A stretch of DNA of 64,000 nucleotides from Flagellimonas aurea (GCF_017313785.1 NZ_JAFLNL010000001.1:699354-763353), one strand, 5' to 3'. Shown: positions 38,000 through 46,939, counted from the stretch's first letter. Numbers and translations: made by a program. The notes: generated by a model not told the origin, from the letters alone.

Positions 38000-38476
38000 T
38001 CAAAAATGGAGCTCCTCAAGAATTACCCCATAATCGTATTGCAAGTCTTCATGCAGTAATGGGATTTTCTTTTTGATGTACTCCAATTGACGGTTATACA
38101 AATTCATCAATGTGGTATTTCTGTTGATGGAAGGACGGAATGATTTCAACTTTTCACAGAAATACAGCAACAGTTCCACTTCGGTAGCCTTATTCCCCGA
38201 ATACCGAATATATTTTTTGATGGTCCGAAGTATTTTCCGAACACTTTTTTTGATGTAGAAATAACTGTTCACGTTGATGTCGGAGAACATGGAATCGACC
38301 TCCTCTTTTACGGTTTCTATGTATCCTTCCTCGCTATCTGATTCGAACAGCAAATAGGTGAGGAGTTCCTTGTTTTCTTTTTTGAAACGTGCCAAACGAA
38401 GGCAAAGCTCAAGGACTTCGTCCTGCGACTTGAATTTGAGTTCTTTTTTGAGTTGTGCTACGGTGGCGGCCTTCAT
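38000..38476 (-). CDS. Conserved hypothetical, all-helical
   Basis: A 158-residue soluble protein without signal or membrane segment. It is Lys/Glu/Leu-rich and looks entirely helical (AQLKKELKFKSQDEVLELCLRLARF; SVRKILRTIKKYIRYSGNK). I do not recognise a family beyond having the look of a conserved flavobacterial protein. Its start is 4 bases after the SDR stop, so the two are co-transcribed. Confidence 0.75.
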   Translation of the reverse strand: MKAATVAQLKKELKFKSQDEVLELCLRLARFKKENKELLTYLLFESDSEEGYIETVKEEVDSMFSDINVNSYFYIKKSVRKILRTIKKYIRYSGNKATEVELLLYFCEKLKSFRPSINRNTTLMNLYNRQLEYIKKKIPLLHEDLQYDYGVILEELHF

Positions 38477-38480
38477 ATAA

Positions 38481-39239
38481 TCAACTTCTTAGGTATGATG
38501 CCCCGTTAACATCGATGATGGTTCCAGAGGAGTAAGCGGCCTCGGAGGATGCCAGGAACAATATCGCATGGGCCACCTCTTCGGGCTGTGCCATACGTTT
38601 AAAAGGGGATTCGCGCAACAGGTTTTCCCGCTCGGCAGGGGTAAGGGTCTCTTTGGCCATTTCGGTTTCGGTGAATCCAGGGGCGACCACTCCGACATAA
38701 ATGTGGTGAGGCGCCAATTTTTTGGCCAGGGACTGACTCATGGAATTCAATGCAGCTTTGCTTGCCCCATAAGCTGGTTTGGTGGGTTCGCCACGAAATG
38801 CACCCCTAGAGGATACGCTTACGATATGTCCGCCACCGGTTTTCATCATGGCCTTGGCTCCCCAATAGCATAAATTGGCCACGGCAAATAAGTTGGTTTC
38901 AAAGGTTTTTTCCCAGGCGTTCGTCCAATGGTCAAAATCAACTTCGTCTATTTCATGAAAAATGGAAATGCCTGCATTGTTCACTAAAACGTCCAGTTGG
39001 CCATAGGCTTTTACAAAATCAGTAATAAGAGCTTCCGTTTCAGATTTTTGGGAAATGTCTCTTTTAAAAAGTTGATGCCCTTCCCCAGGTAATTCTGATA
39101 AAGTTTGATGGGCCACTTCATCATTACTGCGATAATTGATGCCCACTTTGGCTCCTTTTTTGGTGAATGCCATGGCGGTTGCCTTCCCGATACCTCGCGA
39201 GGCACCTGTGACCAATACGTTTTTGTTGTTGAAATTCAT
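38481..39239 (-). CDS. Short-chain dehydrogenase/reductase (SDR)
   Basis: A 252-residue NAD(P)-dependent oxidoreductase. Start at ATG 39239 (MNFNNKNVLVTGASRGIGKATA), giving the classical cofactor motif TGASRGIG at residues 10-17; the longer frame from 39305 adds residues with no family match. Other SDR marks: NNAGIS, the catalytic Ser in HIVSVSSRG and the YxxxK in YGASKAALN. The GVVAPGFTETEMA and SSEAAYSSGTIIDVNGA text is typical of the FabG-like group. Substrate unknown. Confidence 0.92.
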   Translation of the reverse strand: MNFNNKNVLVTGASRGIGKATAMAFTKKGAKVGINYRSNDEVAHQTLSELPGEGHQLFKRDISQKSETEALITDFVKAYGQLDVLVNNAGISIFHEIDEVDFDHWTNAWEKTFETNLFAVANLCYWGAKAMMKTGGGHIVSVSSRGAFRGEPTKPAYGASKAALNSMSQSLAKKLAPHHIYVGVVAPGFTETEMAKETLTPAERENLLRESPFKRMAQPEEVAHAILFLASSEAAYSSGTIIDVNGASYLRS

Positions 39240-39392
39240 AGGCTTACTTGGGTGATGAAAACAATTCGAGTTTTGATTTTTTAAAGATAAAAAGATAGGG
39301 CACAATATTGGATGGATTTCAATGTTGTTCTATTAATTATGTTTCTTTGTGGTCGACACTCTTTTTGAACACAAGGAATTTCGAGAAATACT

Positions 39393-39839
39393 ATGAAATC
39401 AAAAAAAAGACATTGGTTGTGGAATGTTCTCATCATTCTGACCGTGGCGCTATGTGTTTTCGCCTTTGTGGAACACTATAAAAACTGGCACAAAATTGAG
39501 GAGGGAAACCTAAAGATCTACTCGGGGATCTACTATCAAAAAATACCTTTAGCGGAACTGGACAGCGTGGTTTGGGTGGAGAAATTGCCCGAAATGGAGC
39601 GATCCAACGGTTTTTCTTGGATGGAAAAGGAAAAAGGGGTTTTCAAGGACTCCATTACCAATACCAAAGTCTATGTTTTTGTGGACGACCTCTATCAACA
39701 AAAAATAAAAGTGGTGCACCACGATTCCCTTAAATTGTATGTAAATCTTCAGGACAGTCTTAAAACAGAGGAATTATTTGCAATTTTACGGACTGAATTG
39801 ATGAACAATCAAGAAACCGCCAGAGGAACCAATAAATAG
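39393..39839 (+). CDS. Small membrane-anchored protein of unknown function
   Basis: A 148-residue protein with one N-terminal helix (WLWNVLIILTVALCVFAFV, residues 8-26) and an extracytoplasmic domain of about 115 residues with repeated DSL/DS turns (AELDSVVWVEKLPEMERSNGFSWMEK). No family recognised. It ends 2 bases before the DUF2141 gene and is the first of three tightly spaced rightward genes. Confidence 0.72.
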   Translation: MKSKKRHWLWNVLIILTVALCVFAFVEHYKNWHKIEEGNLKIYSGIYYQKIPLAELDSVVWVEKLPEMERSNGFSWMEKEKGVFKDSITNTKVYVFVDDLYQQKIKVVHHDSLKLYVNLQDSLKTEELFAILRTELMNNQETARGTNK

Positions 39840-39841
39840 AT

Positions 39842-40246
39842 ATGAAAGCTTTTATTTTTTTATTGTTGTTGCCCGTGATAGGCCTTTCTCAGAATACACT
39901 TTCCATACAGGTCAACAACGTGGAGTCCGCAAAGGGCAAGGTAAGTGTGGCCGTTTATGATTCCGACGAAGCTTTTTTGTCCTTTGATCATGTATTGAAG
40001 ACGAACAGTGTAGTGGCCCACCAAGGAAGTGTGATGATGCATATTACCGATCTTCCTGCGGGCGAGTATGCATTGGCCATTTTCCATGATGAGAACAATA
40101 ATGGAAAACTGGATACCAATTGGTTGGGGATTCCAAAGGAAAAGGTGGCTTTTTCAAAGGCAAAGATGAAAACCTTCGGTCCGCCCAAGTTCAAGGAATG
40201 TGCCTTTAAGATGAGCTCCGATCACGAAATTCATATAGATCTTTAA
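39842..40246 (+). CDS. DUF2141-family exported protein
   Basis: A 134-residue protein with a signal peptide (MKAFIFLLLLPVIGLSQ) and the DUF2141 pattern: GKVSVAVYDSDEAFL, DLPAGEYALAIFHDENNNGKLDTNWLGIPKE and a terminal Phe-rich strand. The fold resembles a transthyretin/CarboxypepD-like beta sandwich; function unknown. Between a membrane-anchored unknown and a DUF423 protein in one operon. Confidence 0.85.
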   Translation: MKAFIFLLLLPVIGLSQNTLSIQVNNVESAKGKVSVAVYDSDEAFLSFDHVLKTNSVVAHQGSVMMHITDLPAGEYALAIFHDENNNGKLDTNWLGIPKEKVAFSKAKMKTFGPPKFKECAFKMSSDHEIHIDL

Positions 40247-40250
40247 AAAT

Positions 40251-40643
40251 ATGGGAACACTATTTATGGCCCAGTTCATGGGAGCGTTGTACGGGCTTTT
40301 ATCCGTAATTTTTGGTGCATTTGGTGCCCACGCCCTAAAAAAGAGATTGACCCCCGAACTACTGCAAAGTTTTGAGACAGGGGTCAAATATCAGATGTAT
40401 CACGCTATTGTGCTATTGGTCCTAGGATTTAATTTAAGCTTTGATCAACCACTGGATTCTTGGATAGTCAACTGTTTTATTTTCGGGACCCTATTGTTTT
40501 CCTTCAGCATTTACGCCCTTTGTTTGGGCGCGGCAAAAGGCAACAAACCAAAGTTTCTGGGCCCAGTGACCCCGCTTGGTGGATTGCTTTTGACAGCAGG
40601 ATGGGCTTTGTTGCTCTATTCCTTTGTTTCCAATTTGGTTTAA
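40251..40643 (+). CDS. DUF423-family inner-membrane protein (YgdD/TMEM256-like)
   Basis: A 130-residue protein with four predicted helices. The diagnostic N-terminal segment GLLSVIFGAFGAHALKKRL and the following YQMYHAIVLL match DUF423. Function is unknown across the family. An internal ATG at codon 6 (MAQFMGAL) is an alternative start. Its end overlaps the convergent DUF4097 gene by four bases. Confidence 0.88.
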   Translation: MGTLFMAQFMGALYGLLSVIFGAFGAHALKKRLTPELLQSFETGVKYQMYHAIVLLVLGFNLSFDQPLDSWIVNCFIFGTLLFSFSIYALCLGAAKGNKPKFLGPVTPLGGLLLTAGWALLLYSFVSNLV

Positions 40644-41353
40644 AGCCTTAGGTACATGTTACCGTTTATGGTATTCAGTTTTAGTCGGTGCGTGGCATTG
40701 TCGAAACTACCTTCCACCTTTTGGCCCACATATCGGTCACTTACGGTCAGTTCCATACCCTCATCGGCATAAATGTTGCCATGGATGGTTTCTGCGACCA
40801 ATCTGGAATTCTTCATTACCAAATCTATTTCTCCGTTGATGGTCTGTAGGTCCATGTCACCATCATATTTGGCAATATCAATGTCCCCGTTGATCAAATC
40901 CGCGGTTAAATCCCCTTCAATAATTTCAGATTTGAGGTCACCGTTTATACTGCTGACTTTAAAGGTTGTGCCTTTGGGCACATACAGCACATAATTGAAC
41001 TCATAGGTGTCATGCGTAAAATAGTAACGCTTCTCCTTATTGGGGTTGTTTTTGTTCCATTCATCGTGGAATGCTTCAAAAACGGGTTTTGCATCTGATT
41101 CGATATGCAGTGAACTGCTTCTCTCATCAATATCCAATTTATAGAGGTCAATAAATTTACCGTCCTCTGTTTTTATGTCGGCCTTAAAATAAACGGTGGA
41201 TTTATCCCAAGTTTTCACCTCGATGTTATTGGCGAATTTTACATCCAGGTCAATGGATTGCCCAGAATAATTGAAGCTTTTTTCAATGACTTTTTGTGCG
41301 GCCAAGGATAGTATGGCCAACCCCATAAATACGGTGGTGATGAATTTTTTCAT
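40640..41353 (-). CDS. DUF4097-type beta-helix protein (1)
   Basis: A 237-residue exported protein (signal MKKFITTVFMGLAILSLAAQ) followed by beta-strand repeats: VSSINGDLKSEIIEGDLTAD, LINGDIDIAKYDGDMDLQT, INGEIDLVMKNSRLVAET, IHGNIYADEGM, and a C-terminal INGNMYLRL. This laddered INGxI pattern is the DUF4097 putative adhesin fold. It is the last gene of a sigma / anti-sigma / DUF4097 / DUF4097 run on the minus strand, so it is probably envelope-stress or surface related. Confidence 0.82.
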   Translation of the reverse strand: MKKFITTVFMGLAILSLAAQKVIEKSFNYSGQSIDLDVKFANNIEVKTWDKSTVYFKADIKTEDGKFIDLYKLDIDERSSSLHIESDAKPVFEAFHDEWNKNNPNKEKRYYFTHDTYEFNYVLYVPKGTTFKVSSINGDLKSEIIEGDLTADLINGDIDIAKYDGDMDLQTINGEIDLVMKNSRLVAETIHGNIYADEGMELTVSDRYVGQKVEGSFDNATHRLKLNTINGNMYLRL

Positions 41354-41437
41354 GACTGTTCGATTTTTTGATTTTAATATGTAATTGATGTTTTGCCATC
41401 TTGAGCATTTCGACTGCGCTCGATGTGACAGTTTGAT

Positions 41438-42190
41438 TTATTTTTTTCTTAGGTACATGTTCCCGTTGGTGGACTTCATGGATATTTTAACCCCACCTCC
41501 GTTAATGGATGCTTTAATGTTCCTTCCTAATACAGATTTCAACCCATTTTTATCCTCGGATTTTACCTCAAAATCGGTGTAGACATTTCCGTTTAAGGTG
41601 CTCAGGGCCAAATTGGCGGGTGTATTCGATGGAAGGCTGACATCTACGGCCCCGTTGGTGGAATAGAGGGAAATAGGGGAATCCTGCGTCACTTTTCCGA
41701 AAACCACTTCCAGCTCACCGTTCAATGAGTTCGCCGTAACAGGTCCGTTTACGTTCAATAGTTTTACACCTCCGTTGAGTTGTGCATCCGCTTCTATTTC
41801 TCCCGAAAAACCATCGATTTCAATATCGCCGTTCCAGGTACTCTTTACGGCAATGTTCTGTGAGGCGGGGAGGTAGATTTCGGCACCTTTGCTCTTGCGG
41901 AGGTTGTAAACGATCAGGGTATTCCCGTCCTGTACCACGGAAAAACCTACGTTGGTATTGTCCGTACCGCCTTCGCCGACCAATTTAAGGCCTTTGGCGC
42001 GTTCGGGTGTTTTTACTTCGGGCCCCGATTTGATCAACAGTTCATTGGAGCTGTGGGTTTTGACCACAATATCGGTTTTGGACTCGATTTTTACCCATTG
42101 GATTCCATTGAGGGATTTGGTGTAGTCGCTTTGTGCTCTGGCAATGGTGCCCACAAAAAGGGCCATTAAAATAAATGTGAATTTTCTCAT
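41438..42190 (-). CDS. DUF4097-type beta-helix protein (2)
   Basis: A 250-residue paralogue of the preceding protein, with signal peptide (MRKFTFILMALFVGTIARAQ) and strand repeats (KSTWNGDIEIDGFSGEIEAD, AQLNGGVKLLNVNGPVTAN, SLNGELEVVFGKV, STNGAVDVSL, STLNGNVYTDF) ending STNGNMYLRKK, nearly the same ending as its neighbour. Lies 19 bases downstream of the anti-sigma gene, so co-transcribed. Function unknown; the pair arose by duplication. Confidence 0.82.
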   Translation of the reverse strand: MRKFTFILMALFVGTIARAQSDYTKSLNGIQWVKIESKTDIVVKTHSSNELLIKSGPEVKTPERAKGLKLVGEGGTDNTNVGFSVVQDGNTLIVYNLRKSKGAEIYLPASQNIAVKSTWNGDIEIDGFSGEIEADAQLNGGVKLLNVNGPVTANSLNGELEVVFGKVTQDSPISLYSTNGAVDVSLPSNTPANLALSTLNGNVYTDFEVKSEDKNGLKSVLGRNIKASINGGGVKISMKSTNGNMYLRKK

Positions 42191-42209
42191 GATTTTCGCT
42201 TTTTGATGT

Positions 42210-42995
42210 TTATGTTATGCTTGGCAATACTGCCCTGATTTGATCTTTGATAAAAGGTTGTGTGTCTTCTTTTTCCAGTAACTTTTTCATGGGTTCGGCC
42301 GCTTTTTTCTCCTGTATTTGCACCAAAGCCTGAATAATCGCCACTTGGATACTTGGGTTTTTTTCTTGCTCCAAGGCGTTTATAAAAGTGGTTTTAACGG
42401 TTTCGGAGGAAGTGAACTTGACCAGTGCCTCAAAGGCGGTCATCCGAACATTATCATTTTCATCATAGAGCAATCGGTTGGCAAGGGCTTGGATGATGGC
42501 TTCATCGGGCTGTTCAAATTCCTCGATATAGTTCACTCCTTGAATACGCTTACTGGCAGATTGGTTCTCCATCAACGATAACATGGCCGTTTGCTTCATC
42601 TGATTGGTCTCGTCCTGAAGCTGCGCAATGTCTTCGTTCACTTTTCGCTGCTGGAACAGACTTCCCATTTGGAAGGCGGCAACCAACAGTGCAATACTCG
42701 CTGCGATTTTCAAAATATTTCCTATCCAGTTTGATGATGGTTTGGCTTCAAGTTGAACTACTTTCCCCTGATTTATTTTTTCCTGTTCAAGTGTAGATTC
42801 AAACTTTGCTTTAAGCCTATCCGAGGGTGTTGGAACCTCTTCTTCAAACACATTGAAAAAGGTCTTCATCTCCTCCAGTTCCTTTTGGCAATCGGCACAT
42901 TGTTCAAGGTGCTTTTCAAATTCAGCCTCGGCAGATTTGTTCAAATTGCCATCCAGATAATCGGGTATTTGGTCAAAAACATGATTCTTTTCCAT
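42210..42995 (-). CDS. Zinc-finger anti-sigma factor with HEAT-like C-terminus
   Basis: A 261-residue single-pass membrane protein. I start it at ATG 42995 (MEKNHVFDQIPDYLDGNL), 2 bases after the sigma stop. The ZAS-type motif HLEQCADCQKEL (H-x3-C-x2-C) lies at about residues 28-39, a membrane helix at about 112-130 (ILKIAASIALLVAAFQMGS), and the exported part has two or more helical repeats (ALANRLLYDENDNVRMTAFEALVKF; AIIQALVQIQEKKAAEPMKKLL) that look like HEAT repeats. The ZAS part should hold the adjacent sigma factor at the membrane. Confidence 0.85.
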   Translation of the reverse strand: MEKNHVFDQIPDYLDGNLNKSAEAEFEKHLEQCADCQKELEEMKTFFNVFEEEVPTPSDRLKAKFESTLEQEKINQGKVVQLEAKPSSNWIGNILKIAASIALLVAAFQMGSLFQQRKVNEDIAQLQDETNQMKQTAMLSLMENQSASKRIQGVNYIEEFEQPDEAIIQALANRLLYDENDNVRMTAFEALVKFTSSETVKTTFINALEQEKNPSIQVAIIQALVQIQEKKAAEPMKKLLEKEDTQPFIKDQIRAVLPSIT

Positions 42996-42997
42996 GG

Positions 42998-43522
42998 CTA
43001 TATGCTTTCTAAATAGATATTCTTCAATTTTTTTAAGATTCTGCACACTCTGGTCTTTACGGCTCCAGGGGTACTCCCCATTATTTCCGCAAGGTCATCG
43101 TACTTGATTTCCCTGTATCGGTTCAAAATCACAAGTTCCCTATCGTACGGATCAAGTTGGCTCAGGGCATATTGCAGGTGGGCATTGTTCTCGCTTGTAT
43201 CATTTTCTTCTTCCACTGCTTGGTATGCCAATACCTCGATATCATCATGCGACTTATGGTTTCTTGTGTAATATGTTTTTAGGCTGTTGCGCGCTATAGT
43301 AAACATCCACGACAAGAAGGATCCATTGTTGTATGAGTTCCGATACTTGATCAGTTTGTAAAAAACATCTTGTGTAAGATCTTCGGCCAACATGCGATCG
43401 CCCGACATTTTGTACAGAAAATTGTACACATGTTTGTGGTGTCGGTCAAAAAGTATCTTGAGCAGATCCAAGTTGCCTTCGGATACTTTTTGCATGATCA
43501 TTTCATCTGAAAGTGTTTCCAA
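42998..43522 (-). CDS. ECF RNA polymerase sigma factor
   Basis: A 174-residue sigma factor with region 2 (LAEDLTQDVFYKLIKYRNSYNN, then FLSWMFTIARNSLKTYYTR) and region 4 (LSQLDPYDRELVILNRYREIKYDDLAEIMGSTPGAVKTRVCRILKK). First gene of a four-gene run with its cognate zinc-finger anti-sigma and two DUF4097 proteins, the usual arrangement for an extracytoplasmic stress response. Start at ATG 43522; a later ATG (codon 8) is possible. Confidence 0.92.
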   Translation of the reverse strand: METLSDEMIMQKVSEGNLDLLKILFDRHHKHVYNFLYKMSGDRMLAEDLTQDVFYKLIKYRNSYNNGSFLSWMFTIARNSLKTYYTRNHKSHDDIEVLAYQAVEEENDTSENNAHLQYALSQLDPYDRELVILNRYREIKYDDLAEIMGSTPGAVKTRVCRILKKLKNIYLESI

Positions 43523-43660
43523 ATGCTGTTTTTTAGTTGGTGTTTAACTTATATAGTCAGGAAATTAAGAAAGGTTACAGAAAGGGAGGAAAAAAATTGA
43601 AAAATTGTGATTTGTGAAGATAAGTTGTTGGAAATAGGATGTGAGAACGTAGTCGCGAGG

Positions 43661-44542
43661 TCATGAAACTGAACTTTTGTATTTCTTTCTAAAATCTGTT
43701 GGTGTGGTTCCTGTTTTAGCTTTAAAAACTTTAGAGAAATGGGCATAATCCTTAAACCCCAGAAAGTCAGAGATATTTACCAAGGAATTTTCTGAATGTA
43801 CCAAGAGTCGCTTGGCTTCCAATAATAAACGTTCTTGGATTAGTTCTGAGGGTGACTTGCCAATGGATTCCATGGTAACTCTGTTCAAATGCTTTGTAGT
43901 GATGTTTAGTTTTTCCGCGTAATACCGTACCCTTTTTTCCTTGCTATAATTTTTTTGGATCAAGGTTTCCAAGTTCCTTAGAGTGTTGAGATAGGTTGTT
44001 GAAGCTATAATTTTGTGCGATTCATATGAGGAATATAATCGGGACAGGTCAATATAGGTTAGTCTTATCAAACTCTGTAACTTTTGTTCTTTAAAGGGTA
44101 GATTTTTATGGTATTCGGAATTCAATTCGGCAAACCGCGTCTTGATTTGTTCAAGATTATCCAAATTTATGTGAAGGTTTGGTGGGTTTTCATTAGAAAA
44201 GTAGAAAGGGAATTGTTCAAGTTTGGTATCCGAAAAGCCAATTTCAAAGAAATCCCTGGCATGAAAAAATATGAAACCATCAGGCTCGCTGTCAAATTTC
44301 CATAAATGGGTTTGGCCCGGTTTTAAGAAAAACACACTCCCTGGGCCAAGGTCATAATTGTTGAAATCAATTTCATGTGTACCTCTTCCCTTGGTAAAAA
44401 GGACGCATAGGAAAAAATCATGTTTATGAGCCGTGTGGACTATGTCACTGTTGTTCATCAGGTGCTTTCCCAGTTCATTGCTGTATACCTCATTTGTGCT
44501 TATCTTTTTTTCAAACTCCGATATGTTTAAAATTGGAATCAT
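43661..44542 (-). CDS. AraC-family transcriptional regulator
   Basis: A 293-residue regulator. The N-terminal half is a cupin-like sensor (LCVLFTKGRGTHEIDFNNYDLGPGSVFFLKPGQTHLW), the C-terminal 100 residues carry two HTH motifs (YAEKLNITTKHLNRVTMESIGKSPSELIQ; NISDFLGFKDYAHFSKVFKAKTGTTPTDFRKKY). The inducer is not predictable. It faces away from the DUF983 and esterase genes on its right, which could be its targets. Confidence 0.9.
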   Translation of the reverse strand: MIPILNISEFEKKISTNEVYSNELGKHLMNNSDIVHTAHKHDFFLCVLFTKGRGTHEIDFNNYDLGPGSVFFLKPGQTHLWKFDSEPDGFIFFHARDFFEIGFSDTKLEQFPFYFSNENPPNLHINLDNLEQIKTRFAELNSEYHKNLPFKEQKLQSLIRLTYIDLSRLYSSYESHKIIASTTYLNTLRNLETLIQKNYSKEKRVRYYAEKLNITTKHLNRVTMESIGKSPSELIQERLLLEAKRLLVHSENSLVNISDFLGFKDYAHFSKVFKAKTGTTPTDFRKKYKSSVS

Positions 44543-44618
44543 GGATTTATTGTATGTAAATGTCCTAAATGTACAAATAATGGAGAGTATTGTATAAGAC
44601 TAAGAATGGTTTCGTTTT

Positions 44619-44626
44619 TACCTTTG
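44619..44626 (+). promoter_or_regulatory. Putative -7 box of the DUF983 gene
   Basis: TACCTTTG fits TAnnTTTG exactly, 40 bases before the ATG at 44667. No -33 box at the normal spacing (TTG at 44590 is 26 bases away). Confidence 0.35.
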
Positions 44627-44666
44627 TCATTTAAATTAAAAAGGTTAGCGTTTTTAAAAATTGATC

Positions 44667-45056
44667 ATGGAAATTTTTGAAGGTACAAAGGTCTATAGTG
44701 TTTTTACTGGTAAATGTCCTGTTTGTCAAAATGAAAGTATGTATGAGGAACCAAATCCCTATAAATTGCACAGTACTTTGAAAATGAAAGAAAGATGCAG
44801 CCACTGTAAAACGAAGTATAAGATAGAACCTTCCTTTTTTTACGGTGCTATGTATGTAAGCTATCCTGTGGGCCTGGTTTTTGCCATTGCAACCTTTGTG
44901 TTGGCATTTCTCATTTTTGATTTAAGCTTAATTACGACCTATTGTGCAATAGTGGTAGTAATGATTTTGTCACTACCCTTGATTTTAAGGATTTCAAGGA
45001 ACATTTGGATCAATTTCTTTATGTCTTTTGACAAGAACAATAAGATTGCAGATTGA
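44667..45056 (+). CDS. DUF983-family zinc-ribbon membrane protein
   Basis: A 129-residue protein; I start at ATG 44667 (MEIFEGTKVYSVFTGKCPVC) rather than the TTG two codons before. Two CxxC pairs (CPVCQN near residue 17 and CSHCKT near residue 43) form a zinc ribbon, followed by two membrane helices (about residues 60-82 and 86-105). Matches DUF983; function unknown. Confidence 0.85.
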   Translation: MEIFEGTKVYSVFTGKCPVCQNESMYEEPNPYKLHSTLKMKERCSHCKTKYKIEPSFFYGAMYVSYPVGLVFAIATFVLAFLIFDLSLITTYCAIVVVMILSLPLILRISRNIWINFFMSFDKNNKIAD

Positions 45057-45146
45057 ATATATCTGGATGCTGATCTGGATTGATCAAGTTAAAGTACGCA
45101 CACTTATCTTCAAACAAACAGTTAACTCTTGCCTATACCATTTAAT

Positions 45147-46016
45147 ATGAGATATTTTATTGTTCTAGGGGTCATTTTATGGAATACTTTGTCTGTAAAT
45201 GCCCAAAATCAAGGAAAGGTTTATGAAGCCAAGACTCTTGAAAGCTCCATTCTAAAGAAAGAGCGACACTATTCCATTTATTTGCCACAGGGTTATGATA
45301 CTTCCGATAGGACCTACCCGGTTCTTTATCTGTTGCATCCCGCTGGACCTCGAAACACGGTTCCAGATCATCGGTCTTGGCTCTATTATGGGGAATTGAA
45401 GCATTACTTGGACAATGCCATCGCAAATGGAGATATAGTTCCTATGATAGTGGTGACACCGGATGCCAACTATGGGTCAAAAAGAATCAGTTATTTTAAT
45501 GATCCCGAAGGCGATTTTGATTTTGAGGATTTCTTTTTCAAGGAATTCATTCCACATATCGAACAAAACTATCGATGCCGTAAAGATAGGGATAGCAAGG
45601 CCATTGCCGGGGCTTCCCTGGGGGGTGCGGCCGTGATCCAATATGCCGTTCATCAACCGGAAGAATTCTCGGTGGCCTGCGCTTTGAGCGGAGCAGTAAG
45701 AAAATATGATTCCCAATTCCTGAAAGGAAAGTATCCGAATGTCAGTGAAAAGATATTGATGGATTGGTACAAACCTTATGATGTGATATCATTTTTTGAA
45801 AACCAACCTAAGGATGCGGAACAAAACATAAAATGGTACATAAGCTGTGGCGATGATGATCATTTGTCGCCCAACAATGTGATGTTGCATACAGTGCTGA
45901 AGGCCAAGGGTGTGGCGCATGAGTTCAGAATTCAAAATGGTGCCCATGACTGGGCCTATTGGCGTGGGATATTGCCCGACTTTATGACCTTTATATCAGA
46001 CTCTTTCAGGAAATAA
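45147..46016 (+). CDS. Secreted esterase, esterase-D/feruloyl-esterase-like alpha/beta hydrolase
   Basis: A 289-residue exported hydrolase; ATG 45147 begins the signal peptide (MRYFIVLGVILWNTLSVNAQ). The fold signature is clear: YSIYLPQGYD..YPVLYLLHPAG, nucleophile elbow GASLGG (Ser about residue 155), Asp in SCGDDDHLSPNN and the His in NGAHDWAYWR. Similar proteins cleave short acyl esters, S-formylglutathione or carbohydrate esters. The substrate is not known. The NTF2-like gene follows within 60 bases. Confidence 0.88.
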   Translation: MRYFIVLGVILWNTLSVNAQNQGKVYEAKTLESSILKKERHYSIYLPQGYDTSDRTYPVLYLLHPAGPRNTVPDHRSWLYYGELKHYLDNAIANGDIVPMIVVTPDANYGSKRISYFNDPEGDFDFEDFFFKEFIPHIEQNYRCRKDRDSKAIAGASLGGAAVIQYAVHQPEEFSVACALSGAVRKYDSQFLKGKYPNVSEKILMDWYKPYDVISFFENQPKDAEQNIKWYISCGDDDHLSPNNVMLHTVLKAKGVAHEFRIQNGAHDWAYWRGILPDFMTFISDSFRK

Positions 46017-46075
46017 TTTATTTTTTATGGATAATTGGAATTACGTACGCAAAATATGGACTTAACCTTATGACA

Positions 46076-46513
46076 ATGAAAAAGATAAGCTCCCTTACAC
46101 TGTTGCTATTGATGGTATGCCTTACCTACGGGCAGTCGAAGGATGAAATGGAAATTCGAAAATTGGAAAAAAAATGGACGAAATTGCTGGACGAAGGGGA
46201 TACAGCCGCATTGTTGGATATTTGGTCCCCTGATTATGTTGTGAACAATACCAAAGGAAAAATAGTGACTCCCAAGGAGATAGTTGCACTAATGGAAAAT
46301 GGACATACCTTTCCCAAGGTAAAACGAATCATCGAGAGAATAACCTTTAATGACAATGTAGCCGTGGTTATGGGAAAGGAGTTGCAGCAACCACCGAGTA
46401 TGACCACAGATGAGAATCAATGGATACCAAGGCGATTCACGAATATTTGGATATCGAGCAATAAGGGTTGGCTTTTGGCGGCAAGGCAATCGTCAACCAT
46501 AGTTTTGGAATAG
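46076..46513 (+). CDS. NTF2-like (DUF4440) exported protein
   Basis: A 145-residue protein with a signal peptide (MKKISSLTLLLLMVCLTYGQ); a second ATG two codons earlier (46070) is an equal candidate, while the open frame further up overlaps the esterase and is not expected to be translated. The body (IRKLEKKWTKLLDEGDTAALLDIWSPDYVVNN ... FNDNVAVVMGKEL ... RRFTNIWISSNKGWLLAARQ) is a SnoaL/DUF4440-type cone fold. Function unknown. Confidence 0.82.
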   Translation: MKKISSLTLLLLMVCLTYGQSKDEMEIRKLEKKWTKLLDEGDTAALLDIWSPDYVVNNTKGKIVTPKEIVALMENGHTFPKVKRIIERITFNDNVAVVMGKELQQPPSMTTDENQWIPRRFTNIWISSNKGWLLAARQSSTIVLE

Positions 46514-46788
46514 GGCTTGACTATGAACAGGCCTATGAATTGAGGGATAATTTTAAATATAGAACAGAATACTTCTAGATTATTTCTATTCTTATCGAAG
46601 TTTAATCAAACAAGATTTGTGTTCAAAAGTTGTTTTTTGCTTACCGTGTTCTTAACGGTAATATCCTATGGACTAAAGTAGTAAAACAATGATATTCAGT
46701 GTAATAATATTTAGTCGATGATTCAATCATCATTTACTATTCTAAAGACCTCGACTGCGCACGACCTGACAACTGCATTAAAAAGAAG

Positions 46789-46932
46789 TTAACTGCAACC
46801 GCAGTTGTCGCTTCCGCAGGAATTGGAATCTTTGCCTCCTTTGCTGAAGAGTGATTTGGGAAGCAAGAATTTCCACACCAAATAGCCTGCTGCAATAATC
46901 AATGTTCCGTATGCTAAAATTTGTTGAACCAT
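46789..46932 (-). CDS. FeoB-associated Cys-rich membrane protein
   Basis: A 47-residue gene found by reading the minus strand after feoB: MVQQILAYGTLIIAAGYLVW as the single helix, then KFLLPKSLFSKGG and a tail with the Cys cluster SCGSDNCGCS. This is the small partner found next to feoB in Bacteroidota (FeoB-associated Cys-rich protein). It begins 7 bases after the feoB stop, so it is translated from the same mRNA. The Cys tail may handle Fe2+ at the cytosolic exit; this is inferred from the family. Confidence 0.88.
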   Translation of the reverse strand: MVQQILAYGTLIIAAGYLVWKFLLPKSLFSKGGKDSNSCGSDNCGCS

Positions 46933-46939
46933 TTTTGGA

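Noticed and set aside
46717..46731. Palindrome GATGATTCAATCATC in the gap before the FeoB-associated gene
   Set aside because: Perfect but AT-rich, single copy, and not near a start codon; chance is a sufficient explanation.
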